Source: Phragmites australis (Eukaryota; Streptophyta; Magnoliopsida; Poales; Poaceae). Taken from it: DNA of 64,000 bases. Where the stretch lies: positions 4,900,501 through 4,964,500 of the forward strand of contig NC_084923.1 in the NCBI RefSeq assembly GCF_958298935.1, written 5' to 3'. The position numbers and the translations under genes are program-made. Positions 41,845 through 52,776 of the stretch are shown here, piece by piece; positions within the stretch are counted from its first letter, which is position 1, and each line of letters begins with the position of its first letter. The notes beneath the pieces were generated by a model, which was not told the origin of the DNA, ran no database searches, and was given only the letters and a program-made list of their open reading frames with translations.

Positions 41845-43779
41845 ATGCGGGCTAGCGTCGCTGGGCATGCCTCCACCGCGTTGCCCTCGTCGCCCTACAT
41901 CTACGCAGCGCCCATCCGGCTGCTCGGCCGGGAGGATAGCATCATTGCCACCGCGGGGGACTTCACGCTCCGCACCATCCCGCAGATGATCGCTCTCACC
42001 ACCAACCTCTCCGAGGCGACGCCCGCCCACTGCTCGATTGAATGCCTCCCCAACAGCAGTCGCAGTGGCTTCCTTCATGGAAGCCTCGCCATGGGCGCGA
42101 TGCCGGGGCGTGCAGTGGTGGTCGTGAAGCGGCTCCCAGCCATCGGACGCGACGGTGCTGCGCACGTCGACTACGTCTTCTCCCTCACTTTCGGCGTGAA
42201 CAAGGGGGGTGTTTGCTGTGTCCGTTTTGTGGAAGATGTGCACTACACTGCATTGATCGAGCAGGCACATAGCTCAGTTACGAGCTTGGCTGAGCAACCT
42301 ACATGTCCAGCATGTCTTGAACGACTTGATCAAGATCCTGGAGGTATTCTCGCTGCAATCTGCAATCATTCTGTTCATTGCTCGTGCATATCGAAATGGA
42401 CAGACTCTCCATGCACAGTCTGTAGATATTGTCAGCAGCAATCGGAGAAATCCAGGTGTTCTATTTGCGGAACTTCAGACAATCTTTGGATTTGTGTAAT
42501 ATGTGGCCATGTCGGCTGTGGAAGGAACAAGGGTGGCCATGCTATTGAACACTGGAAAGAAACTCAACATTGCTATTCACTTGAATTAGAGACACAGAAA
42601 GTTTGGGACTATGCGGGGAACAACTATGTCCACCTTTTGCTCATGAAAATTACCAGGTCAGTAAGCATTTCTGAAACAATTGTGAACCTTGCTTGTGAAT
42701 GTGTTGTACTTGAGGCAGAACAGAGATTTTTCAGTCAAGCTTTTGATTATATAATATGGAAAGAGGCGAACAACTCTAGTCTAGTGCCAGTTTTGATCCT
42801 CAAGGTTTACAACCACAATGTTACTGCTCTTTGTCTGCGATGCAGCATGCATCTCCATTTTGTTGACATGAGTTCTAACGAGACAGAGTTCACGGCAAAC
42901 ATCAAGAAGCTGCAAGTGTCATGTGAAATTGGTGGTTATGAAATCAGCTTTGATGCGATTCAACATTCTCGAGCAAAGAGCAAGGTGAGCTACTGTGACT
43001 TGAGGAATAAATCATGGATAAGGCAGGTTGAGTTGAGACCGTGGCCACCACCTCAAATCCATCTGAAAGTGTTACGGATCAAACACTATCACGAAGATGG
43101 ACTATCTTGGTTGATCCTAGCTATGATGCAAGTAGAACTCCATGGGCTAACAACTATTGCAGCAGAAGCGTGGAGTTTGTTTATGTACAGGCAATATGAT
43201 CAAGCAAGGTGTGCAGATAATTGGTGCCATCAGCTAATGGGAGAGCAGCTAGTGTCCCTGCAGTGGCCATTGACCTCTAGTATGTCTAATGGTGCTCCCA
43301 TGGTTCATCAAGCATGTAGAGTTGAATCAGATTTCACAACAAAGTGCAAGGATTGCAAATTGGATAATATCTTGGCATCACCCATTGTTTTGTTGAACAA
43401 GTTCAGATCTCATGTTGTTGGGCTATATGTGCAATCATTTGGTTCTCATGGGAAGTTGGACAATGGCGGCACTGAGGAAGTGGATCTACGAGGTAAAAAC
43501 TCTACTCTTTCCATGGTAAAGCAGTTCCATGAAGCTTCTTCTTGGCTGAAAGCACAGGTGGTGAAGAGCAACGAGCGTATCAGCAGTGGCATTCAGAGGC
43601 TTGCAGTGGATTGTCAGGTTGTCTACAAAATTGAATGGTTGCAAGGGACCAGGGACCCTGGTGGTTTCAAGCTCGACAATGATGAGATCGGCTTGAGGGC
43701 AAGCCCGATCTTAAGGAGGGGAGAATGTCAGAGCTTTTTTTATTTTTATATTTTTTCAATTAAAAAATTAAATAAATAG
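41845..43779 (+). CDS. Chimaeric retroelement ORF with captured BRIZ1-like RING and UBP zinc fingers
   Basis: One uninterrupted 644-codon frame. Residues from about 122 (CCVRFVEDVHYT) to about 264 (VWDYAGNNYVHLL), bases 42210-42640, match the middle of plant BRIZ1/BRAP2-type E3 ligases as I know them. There is a RING-H2 (CPAC, CNHSVHCSC, CTVC with Thr where Pro is usual) and a ZnF-UBP (CSIC, CVIC, GCGR, GGHAIEHW, THCY-like end). The source gene is spliced in plants; this copy has no introns, so it was captured from processed RNA. Sequence before 42210 and after 42640 is not recognised and does not look like gag or pol. The annotated end reads into the fold-back insertion at 43731. Whether a protein is made is unknown, but all visible zinc ligands remain. 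Confidence 0.6.
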   Translation: MRASVAGHASTALPSSPYIYAAPIRLLGREDSIIATAGDFTLRTIPQMIALTTNLSEATPAHCSIECLPNSSRSGFLHGSLAMGAMPGRAVVVVKRLPAIGRDGAAHVDYVFSLTFGVNKGGVCCVRFVEDVHYTALIEQAHSSVTSLAEQPTCPACLERLDQDPGGILAAICNHSVHCSCISKWTDSPCTVCRYCQQQSEKSRCSICGTSDNLWICVICGHVGCGRNKGGHAIEHWKETQHCYSLELETQKVWDYAGNNYVHLLLMKITRSVSISETIVNLACECVVLEAEQRFFSQAFDYIIWKEANNSSLVPVLILKVYNHNVTALCLRCSMHLHFVDMSSNETEFTANIKKLQVSCEIGGYEISFDAIQHSRAKSKVSYCDLRNKSWIRQVELRPWPPPQIHLKVLRIKHYHEDGLSWLILAMMQVELHGLTTIAAEAWSLFMYRQYDQARCADNWCHQLMGEQLVSLQWPLTSSMSNGAPMVHQACRVESDFTTKCKDCKLDNILASPIVLLNKFRSHVVGLYVQSFGSHGKLDNGGTEEVDLRGKNSTLSMVKQFHEASSWLKAQVVKSNERISSGIQRLAVDCQVVYKIEWLQGTRDPGGFKLDNDEIGLRASPILRRGECQSFFYFYIFSIKKLNK

Positions 43780-44813
43780 ATTCTTGATAGAAAAAATTGC
43801 AAAACTAAGCGTCTGAGAGGGCGGTAAGCAGTCTCCCAGGCTCTTACCTGCCCTTTCAGGAGGCGGATAGGCTTACAGCCATATGAAGCTTACGTGAACA
43901 GTAATCTACGATGAACAGTACTTTGAAGTTTAATTTCTCCTCCTACCTTCTGTATTCAAAACAGTGATATTCTGTTGCTCCAAAAATTCTAAAAATTTTT
44001 GTACGTGTTTCATAATTCATGTGCAATCCATTTTAGAATTCACCAAAAAAATCCTGTGTAGAATTTAAAATAAAATTCACCAAAAAAAGATTATTTTTAT
44101 AACTTCTAGAAATTGTTAGTGCCTCAAATAAATTTCTAAAAAACTGGTAAAATTCACTAATATTCTTCTTATGTGATGAGATAATTTCTAAAATTATTTT
44201 TAGCAGTAGGTTTATATATGTTTTAATTCAAATTAAGTTAAAAGAAGAATATCACATGAAATTATAAAAATACATATAAATGGTGCATTACAAATGAATT
44301 CACTTTTTTACCATATAATATAGGGCTGAAAATAATTTAGAAATTATCACATCATATAAGAAGAATATTAGTGAATTTTACCAGATTTTTAAAATTTTAT
44401 TTGAGCCCTAACAATTGCTAGAAGTTATAAAAGTAGACTTTTTTGAAGAATTTTAGTTTAAATTCTATATAGGATTTTTTGATGAATTCAATTAAAATGG
44501 GTTGCACATGAATTATGAAACAAGTATAATTTTTTTTAGAATTTTTGGAGCAACAAAATATCATTGTTTTGAACAGAGAAAGTAGGAGGGAAATTGAACT
44601 TAGGAGGACTGTTCATCGTGAATGCGCTTGCCGCCGCTGCAAGCCTACCCGCCACTGAAAGTATGGTAAGAGCCTGTGTGACTGCTTACCGTCCTCTTAA
44701 GAGGCGTTACGTGACTAACCGTTTCATGAGAATAGTAGACGTCTAGTTTTGTAATTTTTTTTTTATAAGGAATTTATTTATTTAATTTTTTAATCGAAAA
44801 AATAAAAAAACTC
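43731..44813. mobile_element. 1.08-kb fold-back element with 10-bp TSD at the LTR boundary
   Basis: GAGAATGTCA occurs at 43721-43730 and 44814-44823 as an exact 10-bp duplication. The element starts GAGCTTTTTTTAT and its reverse complement starts GAGTTTTTTTATT. The two halves are inverted repeats almost to the middle, for example ATAAGAAGAATATTAGTGAA near 44165 and 44355. The core is related to the hairpin at 16.4-16.9 kb. TSD length and shape fit a Mutator-type fold-back element. The insertion falls exactly across the polypurine tract/LTR junction of the host retroelement. Confidence 0.85.
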
Positions 44814-44818
44814 GAGAA

Positions 44819-45191
44819 TGTCACGTTTGTGGGCCACGCGATGTGCTCCCGGGTTGGACTTGCGGGCTGGTTCTAGGCCCACTCGGCTGGAAGGAAACAA
44901 CCAGATAAAAAGAGACGAGCGACAGCAGAATGAGGCATCAATAAACAAACAGGAATAGTCTTCTTCCTCCCTCGACCTCTTCTTCTCTGATTCCCCAACC
45001 TCACTGCTGTTCCTCTACACCCAGTCCCCTTCTCCTCTTCCCAGTCTAATTGCTCTTCCCATCCTAAATTCCTCTTCTCCATTTGTACTCGGATTGAGTG
45101 GTGACTTGCATATTGCTATGAACTACCGATTGGGTTGAATTGAGTACTAATTGGTGTGTGAATCAAGTGTTTGTCTACTGGGATCATGACA
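44819..45191 (+). repeat. 3' LTR of the captured-domain retroelement
   Basis: A 373-bp LTR from TGTCACG to CATGACA. Its last 66 bp match the surviving 5' LTR end (33461-33526) at 64 of 66 positions. Its first bases are duplicated by the fold-back insertion. It is followed directly by MnmA intron sequence. Confidence 0.8.
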
Positions 45192-45294
45192 TATATGTAT
45201 TCGTCAAAACCCTTTATTGGCTTCCAAAGCCGAGTAATCTCTTTTCTAAAAGTTTTGGCTATGTGGAGTGAGGGTCTGATGTCTGGTTTTGTAG

Positions 45295-47676
45295 ATTGAT
45301 GTACCATTGGAGGTGGTCCATCTATCCGATGAGTATTGGAACCATGTGGTGAGTAAGCTTCATTTGAGCTTTTCCCCTCTGAGCCTTGTCCAATGCACTT
45401 GTTACAGTATTTATTCTGAGAAAAAAAATATTGTGAATTTGATATCTAGGTATCTCATATCATCAATGAGTATCGCTGTGGTCGTACGCCGAACCCTGAT
45501 GTTCTTTGCAACACGAGAATAAAGTTTGGTATGAACTTTGTATTTTGATGGCAATATGTTCTTCTACCATGGAAACCCAAATTTATGTTGAGGTGCATTT
45601 TTCTAACTATGATGTTTTGCTTATTGTTGCTTGTGCAGGGGCTTTCTTAGAAGCTATTGAAAAATTGGGATTTGACTACATAGCTTCAGGACATTATGCC
45701 CATGTAATCCATCCTTCCGTTGAAAATACGGAAGCGCCATCAGTACTACAATTATCAAAGGATAAGGTACTTTGCACATTCCCACTCACATATATCATTT
45801 GATTTCTACAGAGTTGTGATTACAGTAATGACATAGTCAGATTGTTAATTTGATTTGGTACTGTTATATGAATCACCTTTTCTGTTCTCTAATTGTTATT
45901 CCAGGTCAAGGATCAGACCTATTTCCTCTCGCATCTATCTCAATCTCAGCTTAGAAGGCTTATTTTCCCACTAGGATGTATTACAAAGGTTCGGTGGATT
46001 TTCAACAAACAAACATGTATGTCATGGGTCAGATGCCAAGATTTGCTTTACTAATCCTTTTCGTGTATTATGCAGGATGAGGTGCGCAGACTGGCTGCTC
46101 AAATGGGCCTTCCTAACCAAGGTAGAAAGGACTCACAAGGGATGTGCTTTCTTGGAAAGGTAAACCTGTACCTTCTTAGTGATCGATGTTCTTGTTAAAT
46201 GATATCATCGTGGAGCTACACAAGTATCTCTTGCTAGGTCAAGTTTAGTGAGTTTGTTGAAAGACATATAAGAGAGATGGAGGGGGTCATACTGGAAGCT
46301 GAGTCTGGAGACTACCTAGGGAAACACCGTGGGTTTTGGTTCTATACAATTGGTCAGCGGCAAGGATTGCGGCTTCCTGGAGGACCTTGGTATGTTCTGT
46401 TTTTTGAGGCATACTCAATTTCTGTATGCTACAATGTTATCAGCTAATTGTGTAACATTACCATGTTTGGTGAAAACTATTGCTCTGGCCTGAAGTTGGC
46501 TGTTGCAACACAGAAAAGAAACACAAACAAACAAACCCATTGGCATGTAACTGTTTACTTTATTCATCCTGAAAATTCATCAATTGAATTGGCCTCATAT
46601 TATGCAGGTACGTGGTTGAGAAAGATGTTCAAAACAATGTGGTTCTTGTATCAAGGAATTACTATTCGCTGGATAAAAGGAGGCGCGCATTTCGTGTTGG
46701 ATCACTAAATTGGTTTAACAATTCTGGACCTGCAAACAACGAGCAACTTAAATGCAAGGTAAGAGAGTACCACATATAGTAGTCTTAAAGGCAGTATAAT
46801 ACACTGCTATTGGCTTTTTCTGTCTGGTATTGTTCAATGTTAAATAGGCCAGTGAATAGGTGTGGATTAGAAATGTGTGCTTCAACAATTTGTCCCCTGC
46901 TATAAATTACCAGCATTTGCTATGTGCTTAGTGTCGCTTGTTTCAGCAATGAATTGCTTCCAAGTCAGGATGGGTAGAATGGAAGAGTCCATGCTGGACT
47001 GTTTTTATGACCATTTCGTTTTATTTTCTGGGTTGGGGGCCTGACACGGGTGGGTGATCGATCCTGTTGATTCTTGTTGGACTATGGTTATAGTCTGAAA
47101 TTTAATAGCCCAAAATTGATTGAAAATCAACAACAAAGTGGCACTGCAGCTTTCAGGAAACCTCTCCCCATCTCACGCTTAAGCTGGATTTGTTTCTGTG
47201 TTTTTGTTTTATGCTGAGATTGATAGTACGTTCCTGTGTGAATTTACTGGTTTCTGTGCTAATATGAAAATTCTGAACATCAGGTGCGACATAGCCCTGA
47301 ATTTCATGGTTGCACTGTGACAAAAGAGCATACAGGAGAAAATGATGTTTTGGTTGTGCATCTGTCTGAAGACGACCAGGGCTTAGCAGCTGGTCAGTAT
47401 GCAGCGTTCTACTGTGAAAATTCATGCCTCGTATCAGGCATAATTTTGGATTCGTGGGACGAAATGAGCTTCCCTGTTTGCTCAAGGGCACTCGAAATTG
47501 CTAAACTGGAGGACAAGTTGAGCCTAGGGAAGCCAGTAAGAACTAGTCTGATTGGCGCATCTACGTCGCGTCTGTTTTTATTTCATTGTATAGAGCATGA
47601 TAAAAGAAGATTAAAAAAATTAAGTTCACAAATTTTGTGCATTTCAATATTTATTTATAAATTTATCAATGTTTAA
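45295..47676 (+). pseudogene. tRNA 2-thiouridylase (MnmA/TrmU) gene, 3' fragment
   Basis: Eight exons keep frame and splice sites: 45295-45348, 45450-45528, 45639-45766, 45905-45988, 46076-46159, 46238-46389, 46608-46758, and 47284 to the end. They encode [32 protein letters not shown] (with the family catalytic Cys), GFDYIASGHYAHV, KDQTYFLSHLSQ, GRKDSQGMCFLGK (second catalytic Cys) and FYTIGQRQGL. MnmA swaps oxygen for sulphur at C2 of U34 in tRNA Lys, Glu and Gln, in mitochondria or plastids. The PP-loop exons are missing, so this copy cannot activate ATP. The last exon runs past LGKPV into a dispersed repeat, giving about 41 alien residues before TAA. No internal stop has appeared yet, so the break may be recent. 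Confidence 0.88.
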
Positions 47677-48030
47677 CACATTCAATTAATTATAGAGAAA
47701 ACAGTAATGCTTTTATGCATGCACATAGTTTTAACATGTAGATGAAAGTGATACTAACCTAAAAAAAATTGTTTCATATTTTTTTGAGTTTTAGATATTT
47801 TTCTTTGCATTTTTAGATTTTTTTTAGCCTATTTAACAATATAAATAATATTTATTTCGACATTTTCCTGTAATTTCCTGAAAAATGAAAAATACATATA
47901 TACATGTACTATATGTATGTGTACACATATATATACATATACATATACCTGTACGTGTATATATACATATACCTATACTTATATGTACACATACAAATAT
48001 ACATATACATATACATATATATAATCAGTA
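47575..48030 (+). repeat. AT-rich dispersed repeat, copy B, at the MnmA 3' end
   Basis: Reverse complement of the block at 5112-5590, starting at GTCGCGTCTGTTTTT and running through the TATATACATATA microsatellite at about 47890-48025. It replaces the normal end of the MnmA coding sequence. Confidence 0.65.
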
Positions 48031-48031
48031 T

Positions 48032-48195
48032 CAGACCCATTACCACAGTAAACTACAGTAGCAGAGGGCTGAAAGTCTGCCGAATCTTATCGGGATAGTA
48101 TATGTTATTGATACCAACCCACTACTACATTAAACTAAAGTAACAGAGGGGCTAAAAGGCTGCCGAATCTTGACTGGATAGTATATGTTATTGAT
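48032..48195. repeat. About 81-bp diverged tandem pair
   Basis: Two successive units share CTGCCGAATCTT and GGATAGTATATGTTATTGAT, starting near 48032 and 48114. Confidence 0.65.
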
Positions 48196-48205
48196 TATGA
48201 ACTTT

Positions 48206-49126
48206 GGAACATATCGTGAAATCGGAACCGGAGGCATCAAAGCTGCCTGACACTAACAGGTTGATGTAGCCTTCTATTAATTGCACCAACGGTGCTGCAA
48301 AGCTATACATCGGCAGTTTCACCAGCCGAGTTCTTCTTTGAAAACATAGTGGCATGTGTTGGCGACCTCAAGGTGGTGGTTCTTCTTTGAAAACATAGTG
48401 GCATGTGTTGGCGACCTTGCTTTTCGAATCAGGAGAAGCCTCTGGATAGAAGTGGTGGTCAAGTATCCTTGTCCAGGCATGACCTGACATAAATTACTGA
48501 CAGTGATTTCCCGATCTAACGAGAAAGCACACGGTGATTTCTTATCCTTGGGCACGTCATCTGCACAGTCGATGGATCTGGATTAAATAGTCAGTACTTA
48601 CTGTAGTAAATTACCCGGGAAATCACTGCATGATGTAATACTACTAATATTACGTTCTGACTTGTAAATTTTGAGGATGATGCCGGTGCGTGATTCCACT
48701 ACATTGGTCATTTTGACGAATCATACGTTGACCCTTTCTTAACGTTGGTTCTAGAGTAAACCGGAGTGCTTTATTATGAAGTGTATTGAGGATCAGTATT
48801 GTTTACTAGTCGTCAGTGCGACGCGTACCTGTCGGTGCCCTGTGCCTTACATCTGGTTCAGGCGTTGCTTGTGAGGCAAGCCTTTATCGTTTCGGCTCGA
48901 CATTACCATCTTGCTTGTGACTCGTGCGAGACATGAACTTTGTAGACTGCACACCTTTTTTTCAGGGCAAGTGCCAAATGTAAGATGCCGTGGAGGATGT
49001 CCTGAGAAACACAGAACGCAAGCACAAGCAGCATCAGGCTAAGGCACCGCCAGCCCGATGGCACCCAGCCACAGACGCGACACCTCCGGCATTCGCCGCC
49101 CTTGCTTCTCCCGCAAGAGCTTGGGA
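48206..49126. other. Spacer left of the Mutator-like element
   Basis: No recognised gene. A 49-bp tandem pair (GTTCTTCTTTGAAAACATAG at 48330 and 48379) lies here. The last 140 bp up to the element (48984-49126) form an open, Ala/Pro-rich frame that is cut by the transposon; its protein is unrecognised. Confidence 0.4.
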
Positions 49127-49136
49127 CCTTTTCGCC

Positions 49137-49440
49137 GGCAAAAATTCGATTTTGTACAACATATGTGACCGTATTTGCTTAAATGGATAACTATTTTTCG
49201 TATTTACAATTTTAGCATATGTATTCGGCACACGGTGTGCCGAAAACGATTTTTCGGAATACGGTGTACCGAAAAAGGCATTTTCGGCACACCGTGTGCC
49301 GAATACACTTGGCACACGGTGCGCCGAAAATGACTGTATTCGGTACACTGTGTGCCGAATACAACAAAAAGCGTATTTCGGCACACGGTGTGCCGAATAT
49401 AGTTGGTATTCGGCACACCGTGTGCCGAAATACGTTTTTG
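49137..49440 (+). repeat. Left terminal inverted repeat with seven palindromes
   Basis: After about 90 bp of unique terminus, seven copies or near copies of the 17-bp palindrome CGGCACACGGTGTGCCG follow, centred at about 49239, 49265, 49297, 49319, 49348, 49386 and 49417. Some carry CACACCG in place of CACACGG. Confidence 0.9.
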
Positions 49441-49580
49441 TCACGTCAAGTCACGTCGTGCTTTACTTTTCTTCTTTTTTTCCTTTTTACTTTGTCCTTT
49501 TGTCCCCCACGTTTTTTGGCCGGCTGTATGGCTGCATGGCGCATGGTGCTCTCCCACGTGCTGTTGTCTGCTCGGTGAGG

Positions 49581-49588
49581 CTATAAAT
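49581..49588 (+). promoter_or_regulatory. TATA box inside the Mutator-like element
   Basis: CTATAAAT in GAGGCTATAAATGGTAGC lies about 140 bp inside the left repeat and 600 bp upstream of the transposase ATG. A spliced leader is likely, because the ATG follows a TTTAGCAG acceptor at 50165-50172. Confidence 0.5.
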
Positions 49589-50179
49589 GGTAGCGCAGCG
49601 AGCAACGAAGAGGCATCAGCGAGTAGAGGAGAGCAGGGAGGAGAGTAGGGAGGAGAGGAGAGCAGAGCAACAGATTAGTGTGAGCAGTCGAGCCTGAAGA
49701 GCTGCGGTGCAGCAGGACAGCCTTCTTTAGTAGTAAGTACTTATATTTATTTGAATCATAGATTATGTATGTACTTATATTTAGATTAGAAAATATAGTT
49801 ATAGCATGTAGATAAGTTGCTAAAATAGAGTAGGTGTAAGATTTGCATATTCTATGATCTCGTAATAGATGGTACTATAGTGTAATAGTAATCGTAATAT
49901 TTAGATTAGAAAATGTAATTAGAGCAAGTGGACTGTTCGAATAAATTGGATAAACGATATTAAGTTGGTAAAATAGAGTAGGTATACTATTTGTATATTC
50001 TATTATCTCGCAACAGAAGCAACTATAGTGTAACATTAACTGTACTACTTAGAATAAAAAAAGGAATTAGAGCAAGTATAGTATTTATTCCGTGCTAATG
50101 CATTAGCTAAAATAGAGTACGTATGTAACATACATTTAATTAGTTATTTGGTAATTTATGTTTGTTTAGCAGAGACGCT

Positions 50180-52776
50180 ATGACTATCCATATTTATTAT
50201 GGAGAACGTCCCGCTGTTTTGCATGGGAGACTCGTGTCCATTCAGAACTGCCAGCACGTAGAGAGTACGGTTGAGCTACCAATTGATCTAAAAGGCTTAC
50301 AAATACATGTTATGAGCCTTTTGCGTCTAAACCAGCAGTCCTACAATATTATCCTAGAGGGTGTTAGGCCACGGCCTGTACCAAACAGCTCGCTCATTGT
50401 CCATACGTTGTTCGATTTGAGAACGAACAACGCTTGTGCCTTGTACTCACGTAAGGCATTAGAGGAGAACTTTGAAATGAGAGTGTACGTAAACATAGTA
50501 TCACGACTGGTGCATGGTGAAGAGGTGGCTACTGTGGAAGGATCAGACCATAATGTGATGCATGATGAGGCGGGAGAGAATGTCGGGGAGGGCACTTCGG
50601 GTACGGATGGACCCGAAGTGGACCATGTTGAGGTAGATGCACAATGCATGGATGATGAAGCCGGTGGTAGTGGCGACGAAGAAGGTGCTGACAATGATGA
50701 CCCGGTGCCGATGATCCAGTACTTTCATGGTGCTGGGCTGCTAAATTGTACCATCAGTGAGTATAACACCCTATCTAATTGGGGATATCAGAATAGCGAC
50801 ATCCGTGTGGGGCAACGGTTTCGGAACAGGGACGAGGTCATCCACTTTATCAGCAACTATACTGTAATCACAAGAAGGGACCACAAGTGTACCCGATCTA
50901 ACCATACAGAGTATGAGGTTAGGTGTACAAAGCATCCGACTTGTCCTTACTTCGTACGAGCCCATAAGCCAAAGCACGAGAACTATTTTGTGCTGAGTAG
51001 ACACACCCCACATACATGTAGCGAAGAAGCTATTAAGAATGTGAGCCACGCGGTTGATGTGAGGTTCATAGCCCAACTACTCATCACCCTTGTTGGCACA
51101 AACATATGTTTGTCGCCAAAATCCATTATGGAGGAGGTGCAGACTAAGACGGGTATGCTGATCAATTACCACACCGCGTGGCGAGCAAAGCAGAAGGCAT
51201 TGAAGATGTTGTTTGGAAGTTTCGAAGATTCGTACCACTACGCACCAAGGCTGATGCAGAAGATTGCCATGACCAACCCCGGGACCCAGTGGGCCATGGC
51301 GGATGAGCCGATCAGGCTGGATGATGGGTCATACAGTAACACTAATCGATACCTCATTAGATTTTTCTGGTCCTTTGACCAATGCATCGAAGCTTTCAGG
51401 CATTGCAAACCGGTGGTATGTGTGGATGCTATATTTCTTAGTGGCAAGTACCATGGTAACCTAATGACAGCGATGGCGGCGGATGCAAACAATCAGATAA
51501 TTCCTCTCGCGTATGCATTGGTTGAGAGTGAGAACAATGATAGTTGGTTGTGGTTCCTTACCTTGGTGAGGACACATGTCGTCGGTAATAGGGAACGAGT
51601 CTGCATCATATCAGACCGCAATTAGGGCCTCTTGCATGCATTGGATGTGCTGCATGCCAGCACAAACCCCTCCATTGCGTGGCCTGATGTGGAGAGAAGG
51701 TGGTGCATGCGACACTTAGGTGTGAACCTTTACTCAAGGTATCACAACAAGGGTCTTGTGAAGAGGTTCAAAGGGTTATGTCTTCAGAATTAGTAGGCGA
51801 AGTTCAACGAGATATGGCGAGAGTTAAATGAGACCACTCGTAAGATGATGGCACAGCAAGAAGCACATGAGGACCATCTACGGACGCAAATGGTGGGGGG
51901 CCAAACCATCATTAGTCGTTCACGTGGTACGTTTAGCCAGTGGATAGTGGGAAAGCCGGCGGAGCGTTGGGCCCTATTCCATGATACTCACGGTTCCAGG
52001 TGAGAACATAGCGTTTTAAAGATCGTAATTTCCTTTTGGTTACGCAAAAAATTGTATCTAAAATTGTTGTATCTTATAATAGGTATACGATCATGACAAC
52101 GAACATAGCTGAGGCATTCAACAATGTCCTAAAGGGTGTACGCGGCCTCCCATTATGTGCCATAATTGAGCTCACATTCTATAGGACGGCTGACTACTTT
52201 CGAGACCGTGGTATAGCTGCAATGGAGTGCAGCACGCGGTTCGCACCTAAGGTGGAGGAAATTCTATCCAGAAGGAGGAGTAAGGCACACTTTCATCGGA
52301 CTACGATCTACGACCGGACCAACAATGAATTTGATGTCATGTGTCGTCGTCGGTACACTTCTGGATACAATGCGGGGGACACCGTGCAATAATGTCAAAT
52401 TGGTCCTCACGAGGTGAAATGCACATGCAATAAGCCAAAGCTGCATCATATCCCGTGCTCCCATATCTTGGCCGCTTGCAGGGACATGTGTGGAAATGAC
52501 AGATCACAATACATATCACCCTATTTCATGATCAATGCACTGAGGAGCACATGGCTTCCAAAGATGCGTTCATTTAACATCGGATCCAGCTACAAAGCAA
52601 TCGAGGGGCCTAAGTGGGTACCTTATCTCAGGGCCAGACGCACGGATCCTGGAAGGCCTAGAGCCACGAGGCTTCAAGGTGACATGGATGCAGCAGATGC
52701 TGTTGATGGACTACGTAGGTGCAAAATATGCAAGCAATCCGGCCATGATAGGAGGACTTGTCCGACCCGACGGTAA
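50180..52776 (+). pseudogene. MURA-type transposase, broken by stop codons
   Basis: Exon 1 (50180-51999) and exon 2 (52083-52776) join in frame. The N-terminal half ends in an acidic linker. The MuDR DNA-binding region follows (IRVGQRFRNRDEVIHF ... CTKHPTCPYFVRA), then the MULE catalytic core: CVDAIFLSGKYHG (first Asp) and the VCIISDR segment (second Asp). Exon 2 has the SWIM finger CTCNKPKLHHIPCSHILAAC and a C-terminal zinc knuckle CKICKQSGHDRRTC. In-frame stops lie at 51623 (TAG, right after ISDRN), 51792 and 51795 (TAG TAG) and 52390 (TAA), with no frameshift. The protein cannot be made whole. Confidence 0.93.

Larger units (their letters stand above)
33460..45191 (+). mobile_element. Non-autonomous LTR retroelement carrying captured host domains, nested host of three insertions
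   Basis: The 3' LTR is complete (44819-45191, TGTCACG to CATGACA). The 5' LTR survives only as its last 66 bp (33461-33526), with two differences from the 3' copy, both G to A at CpG sites. A primer site follows at 33529. A polypurine tract AAGGAGGGGAGA sits just before the 3' LTR (43713-43724). Between these, after subtracting a solo LTR and a hAT element, about 3.35 kb of internal DNA remains, encoding a PTB-like RRM region and a frame with captured RING/UBP zinc fingers. No protease, integrase or reverse transcriptase motif is visible, so it must have moved with borrowed enzymes. The element sits inside the MnmA gene. Confidence 0.8.

Noticed and set aside
41341..42270. 309-aa minus-strand frame
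   Set aside because: Antisense to the GC-rich retroelement interior and crossing the hAT end and its TSD, so it cannot be one old gene.
43726..45191. A single 1.47-kb LTR
   Set aside because: The 10-bp duplication and hairpin show that 43731-44813 is a separate fold-back insertion; the true LTR is 373 bp.
49200..49430. CRISPR-like array of short palindromic repeats
   Set aside because: The repeats form part of a transposon's terminal inverted repeats in plant DNA, with irregular short gaps instead of spacers.
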